From Bacillota bacterium (lineage in GTDB: Bacteria > Bacillota > Clostridia > Peptostreptococcales > Anaerovoracaceae): a stretch of 63,661 nt of DNA. The notes beneath the pieces were generated by a model. The model did not search any database. It was given only the letters and a program-made list of their open reading frames with translations, and was not told where the DNA came from. The stretch covers positions 1-63,661 of the forward strand of contig JAFYNS010000096.1 of assembly GCA_017556505.1 (NCBI GenBank). Reading direction: 5' to 3'. Shown here piece after piece: positions 33,643 through 42,715 of this stretch (within the stretch, counting starts at the first letter, position 1; each line of letters starts with the position of its first letter). Both the position numbers and the translations under genes were made by a program.

Positions 33643-34485
33643 ATGTATAAACAAAGGATTGCCAGAGCATTTGCCGGACTGCCTCAGGCAGACAGACTGA
33701 ACCGGCAGATTCTGGACTATATTATCAACAATAACAGTGCCATGACCTACATGGGCTCTGAAAAATTCTGCTACGAATGCGACTGCACCGACTATCAGCT
33801 GGAAGAATTTATCCGCGTGGCCGGTTTCCATGATTATAGTGAAATGAAGGCATTTGTGGGGCAGGTTATCAATTCAGCGGACAGTGAAACCAATTACGAT
33901 TCCTCCATGGAAAACATGGTGGAACGGGTAGTGGAGAATCTGGTCAGCATTGAAATGGGGAACATGCTGGATTTCAAGCAGAATGTGGACCGCAAGAACG
34001 TACTGCGCCTGGTGCAGGATATCATCAGTGCACCGGAAGTGATCATTCTGGGGACCAGAGCTTCCGAACCGGTGATTTCCTACGCAGTATATATTCTGAA
34101 CAAAATCGGTGTGCGCGCCACTAAGCTGGACTCGGTAAACACCAACTATTTTGATCATATTAATAACATTGACCGGTCTGCCATGGTGATTGCGGTAGGC
34201 TTTGCGCGGTACCCGAAAGCAACAGTGGTGGCTGTTAACAATCTGAAGCGGAAAGGTTTCAAGATTGCCTCCATTACCGACTTCGTCAGATCACCGCTGG
34301 TGAATCTTTCTGAGTACTCCATCATTGTGAAATCCAGTTCCAGAGAGTTCACCGACTCCTACACATCCGCTATGCTGCTTCTGAATCTGATTGTGGTAAT
34401 CATTCAGAAGTGTAACGGTGAGTTTGTGGAAAAGAAGCTGAAGGAATATGACGAAAATGCATTCTGCATGGACTATTATATTTAA
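33643..34485 (+). CDS. MurR/RpiR-like regulator with SIS domain and Cys-rich N-terminus
   Basis: 280 residues. The C-terminal half (about 110-255) is a SIS domain (PEVIILGTRASEPVISYAVYIL, MVIAVGFARYPKATVVAVN) as in RpiR-family sugar-phosphate sensors. The N-terminal helix-turn-helix is degenerate: where the family has an SxATVxRFxRKLGF recognition helix, this protein reads KFCYECDCTDYQLEEFIRVAGF, with three closely spaced cysteines. It may bind DNA weakly, sense metal or redox state, or act through protein contact. The next gene, a sensorless sigma-54 activator, starts 12 bases downstream, so the RpiR-like protein may supply its sensory input. Confidence 0.75.
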   Translation: MYKQRIARAFAGLPQADRLNRQILDYIINNNSAMTYMGSEKFCYECDCTDYQLEEFIRVAGFHDYSEMKAFVGQVINSADSETNYDSSMENMVERVVENLVSIEMGNMLDFKQNVDRKNVLRLVQDIISAPEVIILGTRASEPVISYAVYILNKIGVRATKLDSVNTNYFDHINNIDRSAMVIAVGFARYPKATVVAVNNLKRKGFKIASITDFVRSPLVNLSEYSIIVKSSSREFTDSYTSAMLLLNLIVVIIQKCNGEFVEKKLKEYDENAFCMDYYI

Positions 34486-34497
34486 AGAGGGAACGTC

Positions 34498-35553
34498 ATG
34501 TATATAGATAAGTTATGCCGCGAAAAAGACGGATATCTGGAATTTGCCGGGGACCGCATCGACTGCCAGTTCGAAAACATTCTGACATGCAACCCGTCCA
34601 TGATGGAACAGCTTGAACGGATCCGTAAAATCGCCGGCTCGGATGCTTCTGTTATCATTTTCGGTGAAACCGGAACCGGCAAAGAACTCTATGCGGAATA
34701 TATTCACCAGATGAGCAGCCGGTGCCATAAACGGTATATAAAAATCAATTGTGCCACTATTTCGGAAAGTCTCTTTGAATCGGAGATGTTCGGCTATATG
34801 CCGGGCTCTTTCACCGGAGCACTGAAAAACGGGAAACAGGGGATTTTTGAAATTGCCAACGGCGGTACTGTATTTCTGGATGAGATTTCAGAAATGAGCA
34901 TGAGTATCCAGTCCAAATTTCTGCGCGCTATCCAGGAAAAAAGTTTCGTAAAAGTGGGAAGCGGAACGGAAACTGCGGTGGATTTGCGCTTCGTTGCGGC
35001 TTCCAACCGGGAACTGGAAGGAATGATTGAAGATGGCTCCTTCCGTGAAGATCTTTACTATCGTCTGAACGTAATTCCAATCCGCCTCCTGCCGCTGCGG
35101 GAGCGCAAAGAAGATATTGTTCTGCTGACTCTGTCCTTTACAGAACAGTTCAACCGCGCATACGGACTGAACCGCAAGGTGACCCGAAAGCTGATGGAAT
35201 CCTTCCTGGAATACGACTGGCCAGGGAATGTCCGTGAACTGAAAAATGCGGTGGAACGAGCCGTGCTGCTGAATTCCGGCGATCTGCTGACCCATGTTGA
35301 TTTGCGCCACAGCAGTCAGCCCAGGATCGTGAACACAGCCGGAGACAGGGACATCGGAAAGGCGGATTTTGCAGAGGAAATTTTCGATTCCGGAAAATCT
35401 CTGAAGGAAATGGTCAGCGAATATGAAAAACATCTGATTGAAAAATACATAGAAAAGTACGGCAGCCTGCGTAAGGCTGCGAAGGCACTGCAGACGTCAC
35501 CTGCGTCTTTATCCCGCAAAATGTCCGGTTCCGGCGACGGCGGAGAAGAATAA
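34498..35553 (+). CDS. Sigma-54 enhancer-binding protein without sensor domain (EBP1)
   Basis: 351 residues. The AAA+ domain begins almost at the N-terminus: Walker A GETGTGKE (residues 56-63), GSFTGA loop (103-108; consensus GAFTGA, so Ala is replaced by Ser), Walker B FLDEIS and arginine-finger region SFREDLYYRLNVIPI, then a C-terminal Fis-like helix-turn-helix (SLRKAAKALQTSPASLSRKM). With only about 27 residues before the AAA+ domain there is no room for a sensor, so control must come from a partner or from expression level. It should activate the -24/-12 promoter 150 bases downstream. RBS AGAGGGAAC. A terminator follows. Confidence 0.9.
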   Translation: MYIDKLCREKDGYLEFAGDRIDCQFENILTCNPSMMEQLERIRKIAGSDASVIIFGETGTGKELYAEYIHQMSSRCHKRYIKINCATISESLFESEMFGYMPGSFTGALKNGKQGIFEIANGGTVFLDEISEMSMSIQSKFLRAIQEKSFVKVGSGTETAVDLRFVAASNRELEGMIEDGSFREDLYYRLNVIPIRLLPLRERKEDIVLLTLSFTEQFNRAYGLNRKVTRKLMESFLEYDWPGNVRELKNAVERAVLLNSGDLLTHVDLRHSSQPRIVNTAGDRDIGKADFAEEIFDSGKSLKEMVSEYEKHLIEKYIEKYGSLRKAAKALQTSPASLSRKMSGSGDGGEE

Positions 35554-35579
35554 GTGTGCTGATGCGCGTTACTGATCTG

Positions 35580-35612
35580 AAACACCGCGGAACACTGCGG
35601 TGTTTCTTTTTT
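35580..35612 (+). terminator. Terminator after EBP1
   Basis: AAACACCGC (35580-35588) pairs with GCGGTGTTT (35597-35605), followed by CTTTTTT. It isolates the regulator pair from the sigma-54 promoter downstream. Confidence 0.85.
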
Positions 35613-35655
35613 GAAACGTATATGTTCCAGAAGAAGAACGTTTCGTTTTTGGAAC
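35613..35655. promoter_or_regulatory. Probable upstream activating sites for EBP1
   Basis: A run of half-sites related to GTTYC/GRAAC: GAAAC (35613), GTTCC (35624), GAAC (35636), GTTTC (35640) and GGAAC (35651). They form overlapping inverted repeats with 6-base centres, 50-90 bases upstream of the -24 element. Their position fits an enhancer-binding protein dimer array. Confidence 0.5.
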
Positions 35656-35701
35656 GGTACGCATGGGGAAAAGAATGTTGAAAAACAGCGATTCTCCCCC
35701 T

Positions 35702-35717
35702 TGGCACAGTAATTGCT
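35702..35717 (+). promoter_or_regulatory. Sigma-54 (-24/-12) promoter 1
   Basis: TGGCAC (35702-35707), five bases, TTGCT (35713-35717): a perfect match to TGGCAC-N5-TTGCW. It drives the dehydrogenase gene at 35785 and lies just downstream of the EBP1 half-site array. Confidence 0.85.
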
Positions 35718-35784
35718 ATAATGTACTGTATCATAACTATAATCATGAGGGCGTTGACCCTGAAAAACCTGGAGGTAATAAGAA

Positions 35785-36897
35785 ATGAAAGTAAAAACTG
35801 TCGGTTTTCCGGTAATCCACAATTATCCTGGTGACATCCGTGAATTCACACCAAATCTGTTTAAGTATCTGGAAGCATTCAAGGACCTGGAGTTTTATCT
35901 GGAAAAAGGCTACGGTGAAAGATTAGGCTACACTGAAGCGGATTATCATGCTGTAAATTCCAGAGTGCACTTCGTATCAATGGAAGAAGCCTATCAGCAG
36001 GATTTTGTTACCATTCTGAAGATGCCTGAAATGAAAAATCTGGAACTGATGAGAGATGGCGCATCCCTGTTCACCATGATTCATTATGACACCAGACCTG
36101 CAGCAGTAGAACTGATTACCAGAAAGAATCTGCAGAGTTTTTCCATGGACTCCATCGTGGATGACTATAATATCAGAGCATTCGTAGACTATTTCGGAAC
36201 TGCTCACTCTGGCTGCAAAACTGCTTTTGCAGAACTGAAGAGAACAAGAGAAGACTTCAATGATCCAAACAGAGAACCTTACAAGGCAGTGGTTATCGGT
36301 GCGGGCGGCGTAGGTCAGAACTGCGTGAAGTCCTTCGAAGTGCTGTCTGACCAGGAATTCCTGGGTACTGACTGCACAGGCGTTGTTACTACTGTACTGT
36401 CCAGAACCATTACAGGAAATGAAAAGGCTCTGGCTAAGATTTTCGCAGACTGTGACATTCTGGTTGACGCAAGTAAGCGTGTGGACTTCTCCAAGCATAT
36501 TCTGACAAACAAGGTACTGGGTTACCTGCCTGAAAACGCGATTATCCTGGACCTGTCTGCAGACAGATACGTTGATACACAGCCGCCTCTGGTAAGAGCA
36601 TTTGAAGGTACTGTAAAGGGTACTCCTTCTGAAATCATTCTTTATCCGGACAGTGCAGAATATGACAAGCTGCCTGCATGGGTAGACAGCACCAACAGAA
36701 GAACCGTAGTAAGCTGTGACGCATGGCCAAGCATCGACCCTCACAAGTCCATCGCATACTATGAAGTTCTGATGAAGAATTATCTGAACATCCTTCTGAA
36801 CAAGGATCTGGACGAAATTTCCGTAGAAAGCCCTGATACCTTCGAAAGAGGCCTGGCAAGAGCAACTATGGGCTGGTTCCGGGAACACCAGAAATAA
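35785..36897 (+). CDS. AlaDH/PNT-superfamily amino-acid dehydrogenase-like protein (sigma-54 dependent)
   Basis: 370 residues. An N-terminal domain with KMPEMKNLELMRDGASLF and MIHYDTRPAAVELI resembles the alanine dehydrogenase/transhydrogenase and saccharopine dehydrogenase (Lys1) catalytic domain. A Rossmann NAD(P) site follows (KAVVIGAGGVGQNCVKSFE, about residues 168-186), and CDILVDASKRVDF and IILDLSADRYVD. The substrate is unknown; opine-like or amino-acid oxidative deamination is likely. RBS CTGGAGGTAA. Transcribed from a perfect -24/-12 promoter with activator sites. It is first in the presumed catabolic system, 218 bases before the transporter operon. Confidence 0.7.
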   Translation: MKVKTVGFPVIHNYPGDIREFTPNLFKYLEAFKDLEFYLEKGYGERLGYTEADYHAVNSRVHFVSMEEAYQQDFVTILKMPEMKNLELMRDGASLFTMIHYDTRPAAVELITRKNLQSFSMDSIVDDYNIRAFVDYFGTAHSGCKTAFAELKRTREDFNDPNREPYKAVVIGAGGVGQNCVKSFEVLSDQEFLGTDCTGVVTTVLSRTITGNEKALAKIFADCDILVDASKRVDFSKHILTNKVLGYLPENAIILDLSADRYVDTQPPLVRAFEGTVKGTPSEIILYPDSAEYDKLPAWVDSTNRRTVVSCDAWPSIDPHKSIAYYEVLMKNYLNILLNKDLDEISVESPDTFERGLARATMGWFREHQK

Positions 36898-37027
36898 AAG
36901 GCTGAAAATATTGGAAATTCAAGGCTTGTGGGGGTATAACCGATAGGGCACACAGATTCATATAGTACAATGTGATGAATTGATGTAATTTTTTTGTCCG
37001 AATAATGTGTTTTTCGACGAAAAATGC

Positions 37028-37057
37028 TTTACAAACAAGCTTTGAGAGGAGTATAAT
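37028..37057 (+). promoter_or_regulatory. Sigma-70 promoter of the ABC transporter operon
   Basis: -35 TTTACA (37028-37033), 18 bases, -10 TATAAT (37052-37057), 58 bases before the substrate-binding protein ATG. So the transporter can be expressed without sigma-54, in addition to any read-through from promoter 1. Confidence 0.6.
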
Positions 37058-37115
37058 ATGAAAAGCACTATGAGTCTCTTTTAGTGCAATATTCTACTTT
37101 TACAGGAGGAAGAAA

Positions 37116-38651
37116 ATGAATAAGAAGAGATTATTTGCAGTTTTAATGTGCGTTGCAATGATTGCTAGCCTGTTCACTGCTTGCGGCGGTTCTACTGCAG
37201 CTGATGATGCTGTTACCGTAACTATCGCAATGGCTGATGAATTCACTACAATCGACCCAATGGAAACATCTGCAGAAACAAACCAGATTGTACAGGACCT
37301 GATCTTCGACATGCTGACAGATACAGACCTGACCAAGATGGAAAATGCTGGCGAACTGCTGGAATCCTGGGAAATGGTTACTCCTAAGGAATGGAACTTC
37401 AAGCTGAAGGAAGGCATCATGTTCTCCGACGGTACTGAATGTAACACTGACGACGTATTCTTCACCTTCGAAAGAGGTAAGGAACACTCCGCAGCATCCG
37501 GCTACATCGCTAAGATGGAATCCTGGGAAAAGATCGACGACTACAACTTCAAGATCATCCTGGCTGGCGAAGGCGACGTAGACTTCAACTACACATTCGC
37601 TGCTAACCAGCTGTCCGTACTCTCCAAGGAAGCTTTCGAAACTATGCCTGAAGAAGAAGCTATTCTGGTAGGTACTGGTCTGTACAAGCTGGAAGAATTC
37701 GTTTCCGGCGACCACGTAACTCTGGTAAGATCTGAAACTTGTACTCTGTACGAACCAACAAACGTTGAAAAGATCGTCTTCAAGATGATGCCAGAAGCAT
37801 CCTCCAGAATGATCGCTCTGGAAAACGGTGAAGTTGACATTATCATGTCCCCAGATGCAACTGACTATGCAAGACTGGAATCCACTGAAGGTCTGCAGCT
37901 GCTGAAGGAAACTGGTAGAACTCAGCACTTCATCTGCTTCAACCAGAAGAATGCTGACTCCATCGTAACCAACCCTACATTCCGTCTGGCTTGCGCATAC
38001 GCAATCGATAAGGACGAAATGATTCTGGCTGCATGGGACGGTAACGCTCTGAAGTCCACTTCCGTACAGTGCCGTGACGTAGAATTCTACGCTGACCTGG
38101 AAGGTATCCCTTATGATCCTGAAAAGGCTAAGGAACTGTTCGAAGAATGTGGCGCTGTAGGCAAGACTATCTCCCTGGTAACTTCCGACGCTGCTCACAG
38201 AGTAAAGATGGCTGAAAACTTCCAGGCTCAGATGGCTGAATACGGTATCACCATCTCCTGCGAATTCATGCAGCAGGCTGCTCTGATGGAACTGTGTACT
38301 TCCGACGGTACTACTTCCGGTACTGAAATCATCATCATGTCCTGGACTCCAGGTAAGAACGGTGACTACATGTACAGAAATACTACTCACTCCACAGGCG
38401 GCAGAAACTATGCTCAGTTCGACGACCCTGAACTGGATGCTCTGATCGACAAGGCAGCAGCTTGCGAAGATAGGGTAGAAAGAGCTGAACTGTACAAGCA
38501 GTTACAGGAAACTCTGACTTACGAAGTAGTTGGCTGGATTCCTATCGCACAGCACGACATCTTCGTTGGTTCCAACACCAGAGTTGAAGGCGTATTACTG
38601 CACCCTGCACTGGTACACTCCTTCAAGTACATCAGCGTTGTTGAAGAATAA
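37116..38651 (+). CDS. ABC transporter substrate-binding lipoprotein, oligopeptide/opine type
   Basis: 511 residues. Lipoprotein signal with lipobox FTAC (Cys23), then a family 5 solute-binding protein (DppA/OppA): TIDPMETSAETNQIVQDLIFDML, ESWEMVTPKEWNFKLKEGIMFSDG, LACAYAIDKDEMILAAWDG and the closing EVVGWIPIAQHDIF. It captures peptides or peptide-like compounds outside the cell and hands them to the permeases that follow. The very uniform codon use (GAA, AAG, CTG, TCC) marks high expression. A strong hairpin directly after the gene would favour excess binding protein over permease. Confidence 0.9.
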   Translation: MNKKRLFAVLMCVAMIASLFTACGGSTAADDAVTVTIAMADEFTTIDPMETSAETNQIVQDLIFDMLTDTDLTKMENAGELLESWEMVTPKEWNFKLKEGIMFSDGTECNTDDVFFTFERGKEHSAASGYIAKMESWEKIDDYNFKIILAGEGDVDFNYTFAANQLSVLSKEAFETMPEEEAILVGTGLYKLEEFVSGDHVTLVRSETCTLYEPTNVEKIVFKMMPEASSRMIALENGEVDIIMSPDATDYARLESTEGLQLLKETGRTQHFICFNQKNADSIVTNPTFRLACAYAIDKDEMILAAWDGNALKSTSVQCRDVEFYADLEGIPYDPEKAKELFEECGAVGKTISLVTSDAAHRVKMAENFQAQMAEYGITISCEFMQQAALMELCTSDGTTSGTEIIIMSWTPGKNGDYMYRNTTHSTGGRNYAQFDDPELDALIDKAAACEDRVERAELYKQLQETLTYEVVGWIPIAQHDIFVGSNTRVEGVLLHPALVHSFKYISVVEE

Positions 38652-38703
38652 TTTCGCACAAACCTGATTATTCAAAAGAAAACCAAAGTAGAAAATTAAA
38701 CAG

Positions 38704-38739
38704 AATATGGGGCTCGGGGAAAACCCGGGCCCCATATTT
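38704..38739 (+). repeat. Intra-operon stem-loop after the binding-protein gene
   Basis: AATATGGGGC-CGGG pairs with CCCG-GCCCCATATT around GAAAA (38704-38739). No T-run follows, so it is not a full terminator. Such hairpins between the binding protein and permease genes stabilise the upstream mRNA. Confidence 0.7.
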
Positions 38740-38768
38740 GACAAGTGAAAGTTATTAGGAGGGACATT

Positions 38769-39698
38769 ATGATCCGCTATATTGTAAAGCGTATTTTACT
38801 CTTGATTCCTGTCTTACTGGCTGTTTCCTTCGTAGTGTACTTCCTCATGGACCTGGCACCAGGGGATATTGTTTCTACAATCGCTCCTCAGGATGCTACT
38901 CCTGAACAGATTGAACAGTTAAGAGAAGAACTGAATCTGAATGGCACACTGATCGAAAGATATGGCCGTTATGTATGGGACTTATTACATGGTGACCTGG
39001 GCGATTCCTATACTCAGAAGCGTCCGGTAATGGAAATTTTCCTGGAACGTTTCCCTGCCACCTTTAAACTCGCACTTGCTTCCCAGTTAGTTGCTCTGGC
39101 AATCTCCCTGCCTCTGGGTATTCTGGCAGCGAGAAAGCGTGGTACTCTGATTGACGGTGCCTCCATGGTTACCGCTATGATTGGTGTATCCATGCCATCT
39201 TTCTGGTTAGCACTGTTATTATTAATCCTGTTCTCCGCTAAGTTAGGATGGCTGCCATCCGGTGGTGACGTTGGATTCGCAGCACTGATTCTGCCTGCAA
39301 TCACAATGGGTACCAATAACGCAGGTTCTCTGACCCGTATTACAAGATCCGGTATGCTGGACGTACTGGGCCAGGATTATCTGAGAACTGCCAGAGCGAA
39401 GGGTGTTCCTGAAGGCACCGTTATTCGTAAGCACGCGCTGAAGAACGCACTGATTCCTATTATCACAATTTTCGGTTCCAACCTGGGTAATGCATTTGGT
39501 GGTGCCGTAGCAATCGAATCCGTATTCTCATGGCCTGGCGTAGGCAGACTGACTGTAGCTGCCGTAAACAGCCGTGACACAATTCTGGCTACCGGATGCA
39601 TCATTATGTTCACCTTATTCTTAAACGTAACGCTCCTGGTAGTTGACATTGCTTACGCATTCGTTGACCCTCGTATCAAGGCGCAGTATAGCAAGTAG
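38769..39698 (+). CDS. ABC transporter permease, DppB/OppB type
   Basis: 309 residues from the ATG at 38769 (AGGAGGGA upstream). Six membrane helices with the DppB N-terminus (RYIVKRILLLIPVLLAVSFVV) and the cytoplasmic EAA loop (YLRTARAKGVPEGTVIRKHALK). It forms the channel with the next gene. The ATP-binding subunits follow, so all five subunits of a peptide-type importer are encoded together. Confidence 0.93.
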   Translation: MIRYIVKRILLLIPVLLAVSFVVYFLMDLAPGDIVSTIAPQDATPEQIEQLREELNLNGTLIERYGRYVWDLLHGDLGDSYTQKRPVMEIFLERFPATFKLALASQLVALAISLPLGILAARKRGTLIDGASMVTAMIGVSMPSFWLALLLLILFSAKLGWLPSGGDVGFAALILPAITMGTNNAGSLTRITRSGMLDVLGQDYLRTARAKGVPEGTVIRKHALKNALIPIITIFGSNLGNAFGGAVAIESVFSWPGVGRLTVAAVNSRDTILATGCIIMFTLFLNVTLLVVDIAYAFVDPRIKAQYSK

Positions 39699-39712
39699 TG
39701 AGGTGAAGTGAC

Positions 39713-40609
39713 ATGACTAAGAAAAATACAACAACTGTTGACAATATGCAGGAATACAAGAAGAGAAGCATGTGGGCCGAAGTATGGCGTAACTACAGAA
39801 AGAACCCGAGTGCTATGATCGGTCTGATTGTCGTAATCCTGCTGGTTATCATTGCGATTGCTGCCCGTGTTGTTTATGACTTCAACACTGACATCGTAGC
39901 ACAGAATCTGGAAGTACGTTTCCAGACTCCATCTCTGGAACATCCATTTGGTACTGACCATTACGGTCGTGACCAGTTCACCAGAGTTATGTATGGTGCA
40001 AGCTATTCCCTGCTGGTAGGTATTATTGCAGTAGCAATTTCCTGCGTAATCGGTAGTACCCTGGGTATGATTGCCGGTTACTACGGCGGTCTGGCTGAAA
40101 CCGTTATCATGCGTACCTGTGACGTATTCGTAGGTATTCCATCCATTCTGCTGGGTGTAGCAATCATGTCTGCATTCGGTCAGAGTATCAGTGTACTGAT
40201 GTGGGCGATCGGTCTGGTATACGTACCAATGTTTGCCCGTATTGCCCGTGCAGCTGTACTCCCTGTTCGTGACCAGGAATACATCGAAGCTGCAAGAGTA
40301 ATCGGCGTAGGCGACCTGAGCATTATCTTCAAACATGTACTGCCAAACGCTCTGTCTCCAATTATCGTACAGACTACAATGGGTGTTGCAAACGCAATTC
40401 TGACTGCATCCAACCTGTCCTTCCTGGGCCTGGGTATTCCAGTACCTGCTCCGGAATGGGGTGCTATGCTGTCCGAAACACGTGCTTACATCCGTGACTA
40501 TGGATTCTTAACTCTGTTCCCTGGTCTGGCAATCATGATTACCGTATTAGCCTTCAACCTGATGGGTGACGGTCTCCGTGACGCCCTGGACCCTAAGCTG
40601 AAGAAGTAG
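39713..40609 (+). CDS. ABC transporter permease, DppC/OppC type
   Basis: 298 residues. N-terminal cytoplasmic tail ([19 protein letters not shown]...[14 protein letters not shown]) and DppC features: [36 protein letters not shown] loop (here [13 protein letters not shown]) and [19 protein letters not shown]. Partner of the DppB-type subunit, 14 bases upstream. Confidence 0.93.
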   Translation: MTKKNTTTVDNMQEYKKRSMWAEVWRNYRKNPSAMIGLIVVILLVIIAIAARVVYDFNTDIVAQNLEVRFQTPSLEHPFGTDHYGRDQFTRVMYGASYSLLVGIIAVAISCVIGSTLGMIAGYYGGLAETVIMRTCDVFVGIPSILLGVAIMSAFGQSISVLMWAIGLVYVPMFARIARAAVLPVRDQEYIEAARVIGVGDLSIIFKHVLPNALSPIIVQTTMGVANAILTASNLSFLGLGIPVPAPEWGAMLSETRAYIRDYGFLTLFPGLAIMITVLAFNLMGDGLRDALDPKLKK

Positions 40610-40622
40610 GAGGAGTTATCAG

Positions 40623-41621
40623 ATGAGTGAAAAAGATTTAGTATTAGATCTTCAAAACCTGAACGTAAAGTTCGTGACTGAAGAAAATACCGTATATGCA
40701 ATTAACGGTTTAAATATGCAGCTGGAACGTGGTAAGGCAATCGGTCTGGTAGGCGAAACAGGTGCAGGTAAGACTACTACCGCACTGTCCCTGCTGAAGC
40801 TGGTTCAGACACCTCCGGGAGTTGTAGAATGTGACAAGATGATGCTGAACGGCAAGGACATGCTGACTCTGTCCGAAAAGGAACTGGAATCTGCACGTGG
40901 TAAGGACGTGTCCATGATTTTCCAGGATCCAATGACAGCTCTGAACCCAGTATTTACTGTGGGTGAACAGATTGCAGAATCCGTTTTCCTGCACGAAAAC
41001 TGCACCAAGGAAGAAGCAAACCAGCGTGCTATCGAAATGCTGGAACTGGTAGGTATCCCTGGCGAACGTGCCAACGAATTCCCTCATCAGTTCTCCGGTG
41101 GTATGAAGCAGAGAGTAGTTATCGCTATCGCTCTGGCATGCCATCCTCAGCTGCTGATTGCTGACGAACCTACTACCGCTCTGGACGTAACTATCCAGGC
41201 ACAGGTACTGGACATGATGAAGAATCTGCGTGAACAGTATCAGACTTCCCTGATCATGATTACTCATGACCTGGGTATCGTAGCAGAAATCTGTGACGAA
41301 GTAGCAGTAATGTACGCTGGTACTATCGTTGAAAAGGGTACTCTGGAAGATGTATTCAACCACACCAAGCACCCATACACTGAAGGTCTGTTCAACTCTC
41401 TGCCAAACATCAATGACAGAAAGGCTAAGCTGACCCCAATCAAGGGCCTGATGCCAGACCCATCCAACCTGCCTGAAGGCTGTGCATTCCACCCTCGTTG
41501 CCCTTATGCAACTGAAGCATGTAAGAAGCCACAGACTCTGAGACAGATTTCAGACACTCACTATGTAGTCTGCGACAGATACAATGAACCAGACTTCCAT
41601 ATTGAGAGAGAGGAGAGATAA
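40623..41621 (+). CDS. ABC transporter ATP-binding protein, DppD/OppD type
   Basis: 332 residues. Walker [10 protein letters not shown] (near residues 44-52), Q-loop [11 protein letters not shown], signature FSGGMKQR, Walker [13 protein letters not shown], then the DppD-specific C-terminal oligopeptide domain with [15 protein letters not shown] (iron-sulfur or zinc cysteines, as common in this family). Powers the importer. RBS AGGAGGAGTT. Confidence 0.94.
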   Translation: MSEKDLVLDLQNLNVKFVTEENTVYAINGLNMQLERGKAIGLVGETGAGKTTTALSLLKLVQTPPGVVECDKMMLNGKDMLTLSEKELESARGKDVSMIFQDPMTALNPVFTVGEQIAESVFLHENCTKEEANQRAIEMLELVGIPGERANEFPHQFSGGMKQRVVIAIALACHPQLLIADEPTTALDVTIQAQVLDMMKNLREQYQTSLIMITHDLGIVAEICDEVAVMYAGTIVEKGTLEDVFNHTKHPYTEGLFNSLPNINDRKAKLTPIKGLMPDPSNLPEGCAFHPRCPYATEACKKPQTLRQISDTHYVVCDRYNEPDFHIEREER

Positions 41622-41624
41622 GAC

Positions 41625-42578
41625 ATGGCAGACATTATTCTCGAAGTCAAAGACTTAACTAAGCACTTTAAAACCAAAAAGGGCCTGCTGCACGCAGTAG
41701 ACGGCGTAAGCTTCACACTGGAAAGAGGTAAGACTCTGGGTCTGGTAGGCGAATCCGGCTGTGGTAAGTCCACTACCGGCCGTACCATTCTGCGTCTTAT
41801 CGAACCAACTTCCGGCGAAACTATCTTCGAAGGTAAGGACGTAAACAAGTTAAGAGGTAAGGAAATGAGAGCTGCCCGTAAGGACATGCAGCTGATCTTC
41901 CAGGACCCATACTCTTCCCTGGATCCTCGTAAGACTGTTAGCCAGATTATCGCAGAACCTCTGACCACTAATAAGATTCTGACCAACAAGGACGAAGTAG
42001 ACAGAAGAGTTGCAGAACTGATGGAACTGGTAGGTCTGGCTCCTCGTCTGTTCAACACTTATCCTCATGAACTGGACGGCGGCCGTCGTCAGCGTATCGG
42101 TATTGCACGTGCACTGGCTCTGGAACCTAAGTTCATCATCTGTGACGAACCTGTATCTGCACTGGACGTATCCATTCAGGCACAGATTCTGAACTTGCTG
42201 AAGGAACTGCAGGAAAAGATGGGATTATCCTACATCTTCATCACCCACGACTTATCCGTAGTAAACCACTTCTCCGATGATATCGCAGTAATGTACCTGG
42301 GTAAGATCGTAGAAAAGGCACCTTCCGAAGAACTGTTCGCAAACCCTGTTCATCCATATACTCAGGCACTGCTGTCTGCGATTCCTATTCCTGAACTGGG
42401 TGCGAAGAAGGAGCGTATCATCATCAAGGGTGAAATCACTTCTCCAATCAATCCGCCTGATGAATGCAGATTCTACAAGCGCTGCAACTATGCAACTGAC
42501 AAGTGTAAGTCTCTGCCTGCATTAGAAGAAATCAAACCAGGTCACTTTGTTGCCTGCCACAGAATTGGAGAAATCTAA
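41625..42578 (+). CDS. ABC transporter ATP-binding protein, DppF/OppF type
   Basis: 317 residues. Walker [11 protein letters not shown]-loop [11 protein letters not shown], signature motif ELDGGRRQR (the serine of LSGGQ is Asp here), Walker [13 protein letters not shown] and the C-terminal [14 protein letters not shown]. Second ATPase of the importer. It starts two bases after the DppD-type stop. A terminator follows at 42641. The Asp substitution in the signature motif occurs in some of these importers and does not by itself predict loss of activity. Confidence 0.93.
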   Translation: MADIILEVKDLTKHFKTKKGLLHAVDGVSFTLERGKTLGLVGESGCGKSTTGRTILRLIEPTSGETIFEGKDVNKLRGKEMRAARKDMQLIFQDPYSSLDPRKTVSQIIAEPLTTNKILTNKDEVDRRVAELMELVGLAPRLFNTYPHELDGGRRQRIGIARALALEPKFIICDEPVSALDVSIQAQILNLLKELQEKMGLSYIFITHDLSVVNHFSDDIAVMYLGKIVEKAPSEELFANPVHPYTQALLSAIPIPELGAKKERIIIKGEITSPINPPDECRFYKRCNYATDKCKSLPALEEIKPGHFVACHRIGEI

Positions 42579-42640
42579 TTAACATAGGATTTTAATTTAA
42601 GATCTTAATACTGACGCATCGTTTTCCGTGCGGCAGACTG

Positions 42641-42679
42641 GCTCCGGCGGACGTTTCTTTCTGCCGGAGCTTTTTCTTT
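42641..42679 (+). terminator. Terminator after the ABC transporter operon
   Basis: GCTCCGGC (42641-42648) pairs with GCCGGAGC (42663-42670), followed by TTTTTCTTT. Confidence 0.85.
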
Positions 42680-42715
42680 AAGTGAAATGTGTGTTTGACA
42701 CAAAAGGAACCTGAG

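Noticed and set aside
41625-42578. Inactivated ABC ATPase because the signature reads LDGGRRQR
   Set aside because: The other motifs are intact and the Asp for Ser change is tolerated in peptide-importer subunits; I treat it as functional.
37116-42578. Nickel or haem importer
   Set aside because: The binding protein is of the general family 5 peptide type, with no metal-ligand pattern I could see, and the neighbours are amino-acid enzymes.
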